Shown here piece after piece: positions 6,075-7,377 of a stretch of DNA of 7,377 nt. Every line of letters starts with the position of its first letter. The first letter of the stretch is position 1. Source of the stretch: Bacteroidales bacterium (GTDB taxonomy: Bacteria; Bacteroidota; Bacteroidia; Bacteroidales; UBA932); the NCBI GenBank assembly GCA_004552115.1, contig SFPH01000062.1, positions 1 through 7,377 of the forward strand. The letters are read 5' to 3'. The translations under genes were made by a program, and so were the position numbers. The notes beneath the pieces are model-generated. The model had not been told where the DNA came from. It searched no databases and saw only the letters and a list, made by a program, of their open reading frames with translations.

Positions 6075-7377
6075 ATGGAAGCTAAGACATTGAAAAAGTA
6101 CAACTACTGGCAGTGGAGGACTCTGATCATTTTGATGGTGGGCTATGCCCTCTTTTATTTCGTGAGGAAGAACTTCAGCATCGCAATGCCTGCCCTGGAG
6201 GCAGAATTGGGAATCACCAAGACCAAGCTCGGACTTTTCCTGACGCTTAACGGAGTCATTTACGGAGTATCCCGCCTCGTCAACGGCTTCCTTTCCGACA
6301 GGATCGCCAACAAGAAAGGTCTGATGGCACTGGGCCTCCTGCTCTCCGCCATTGTCAATATCTTCATTGGCTTCATCCCCGATGTCAATGCCTTCTTCAA
6401 TGTCCTCGACACCGAAGGAAAGGCTACAATGGGTTTCATTTACCTGATGGGAAGTCTCTGGCTGATAAACGGATGGCTTCAGGGAATGGGCTATCCTCCA
6501 TGCTCGTCGCTGATGGCGCACTGGATCAGGCCTTCGGAACTCGCAACGAAGCAGTCGCTCTGGAACGCATCGCATTCCATCGGCGCAGGCCTGCTCTCTC
6601 TCCTGATCGGCGCAATTCTCGGAAACTTCTCCAATGCTGCCTGGCAATGGTGCTTTTGGGTTCCTGCAATCCTGGCAATCTTCGGTGCGGCAATGATATT
6701 CTTCGGATTGCGCAATGAGCCTCATACCGTGGGACTTCCGTCCGTGGAGGAGATCGACAGGGAGTATTCCGGCGCCGCCGGGGAGAAGAAGGAAGAGGTG
6801 GCCGAGAGCCCTGAGCTGACCAGGCGCATCTACAAGAGGAGCATCTCGGAGATGGTTCTGAAAAACCCTGTCATCTGGATAATCTCGATTGCGGATTTCT
6901 TCGTGTACATCATCAGGTTCACGATTCTGGACTGGGGCTCGACGATTCTTACCCAGGTCAAGGGAATGGATATCACATTGGCTGCCAGCGTAGTGGGAGC
7001 AATGGAAATCATCGGCGGCATCCTCGGAATGCTGCTTGCCGGATGGGTGACAGACAAGTTCTTCAAGGGCCGCGCGGTCCGTACCAGCGCCATCTGCACC
7101 CTGCTAGCTTCCCTCTGCATGCTTGCTTTCTGGAAGACTCCGGGCAATGTGGTGATATCGTCCCTTCTGATAATTCTGTCCGCATTCTTCATCTACGGCC
7201 CGCAGGCCCTGCTCGGCATCGCCTGCTCCAACCAGGCCACCAAGCGCGCCGCAGCTACGGCCAACGGCATCTGCGGACTGTTCTGCTACCTCTCCCCTAT
7301 CGTCTCCGGCATCGTTTTCGGTGCTATCGCAGACAGCCCGCACGGCTGGGATCTGGTCTTCCTGCTCTCCGTCATCT
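6075..7377 (+). CDS. glpT: GlpT/UhpT-family organophosphate:phosphate antiporter (3' end beyond window)
   Basis: Inner-membrane major facilitator transporter that would exchange cytoplasmic phosphate for an external organophosphate, most likely a glycerol phosphate. The frame is open from ATG at 6075 to the right edge (434 codons), so only a short C-terminal part is missing relative to the roughly 450-residue family. Family signatures run in order: FYFVRKNFSIAMP (28-39), GFLSDR (71-76), NGWLQGMGYPPCSS (132-145), SLWNASHSIGAG (161-172), GLPSVEEIDREY (220-231, in the central cytoplasmic loop), YIIRFTILDWGS (278-289), FIYGPQALLG (372-381) and GLFCYL (401-406). Arg31, His167 and Arg281 correspond to the substrate-site Arg45, His165 and Arg269 of E. 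coli GlpT. About eleven of the twelve membrane helices are visible. It follows the dehydrogenase by 107 bp and has its own promoter. A hexose-phosphate or phosphoglycerate substrate remains possible. Confidence 0.92.
   Translation, partial: MEAKTLKKYNYWQWRTLIILMVGYALFYFVRKNFSIAMPALEAELGITKTKLGLFLTLNGVIYGVSRLVNGFLSDRIANKKGLMALGLLLSAIVNIFIGFIPDVNAFFNVLDTEGKATMGFIYLMGSLWLINGWLQGMGYPPCSSLMAHWIRPSELATKQSLWNASHSIGAGLLSLLIGAILGNFSNAAWQWCFWVPAILAIFGAAMIFFGLRNEPHTVGLPSVEEIDREYSGAAGEKKEEVAESPELTRRIYKRSISEMVLKNPVIWIISIADFFVYIIRFTILDWGSTILTQVKGMDITLAASVVGAMEIIGGILGMLLAGWVTDKFFKGRAVRTSAICTLLASLCMLAFWKTPGNVVISSLLIILSAFFIYGPQALLGIACSNQATKRAAATANGICGLFCYLSPIVSGIVFGAIADSPHGWDLVFLLSVI

Noticed and set aside
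6003..6725. 240-codon open frame on the minus strand
   Set aside because: It runs antisense through the GlpT-like gene, whose substrate-site residues and signatures are intact, and through its promoter and leader hairpin.

Overview
The window looks like a chromosomal segment of a member of the Bacteroidales (Bacteroidota). Three points suggest this. A UpxY-type NusG paralogue heads a capsule export operon. Several intergenic regions carry Bacteroidota-type promoters (TTTG, about 19 bp, then TAnnTTTG). Recognisable Shine-Dalgarno sites are mostly absent. Genes are moderately GC-rich and intergenic regions AT-rich. I cannot name a genus from this sequence alone.

Positions 1-3551, minus strand: the start of a capsular or extracellular polysaccharide operon. 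Reading right to left, a promoter at about 3456-3486 drives a leader that can fold over the translation start. It is followed by a UpxY-like antiterminator (3349-2717), a repeat-rich spacer, a Wza-like outer-membrane export lipoprotein (2567-1734) and a Wzc-like inner-membrane chain-length protein. The last begins at 1721 and runs off the left edge just before its expected tyrosine-kinase domain. The antiterminator would let RNA polymerase read through the long operon; Wza and Wzc would form the trans-envelope export machinery.

Positions 3552-7377: a divergent metabolic locus. A DeoR/GlpR-type repressor (minus, 4316-3552) faces an AraM/EgsA-type sn-glycerol-1-phosphate dehydrogenase (plus, 4624-5967) across a 307-bp regulatory region with inverted repeats. 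A GlpT-family organophosphate:phosphate antiporter (plus, from 6075, cut by the right edge) follows. It has its own good promoter and a stable GNRA-capped hairpin in its leader. The simplest reading is a repressor-controlled module that imports a glycerol phosphate and interconverts it with dihydroxyacetone phosphate. The substrate's enantiomer is the open question, because the dehydrogenase family is specific for glycerol-1-phosphate whereas GlpT is known for glycerol-3-phosphate.

No tRNA, rRNA, insertion sequence, CRISPR array or integrase was seen.
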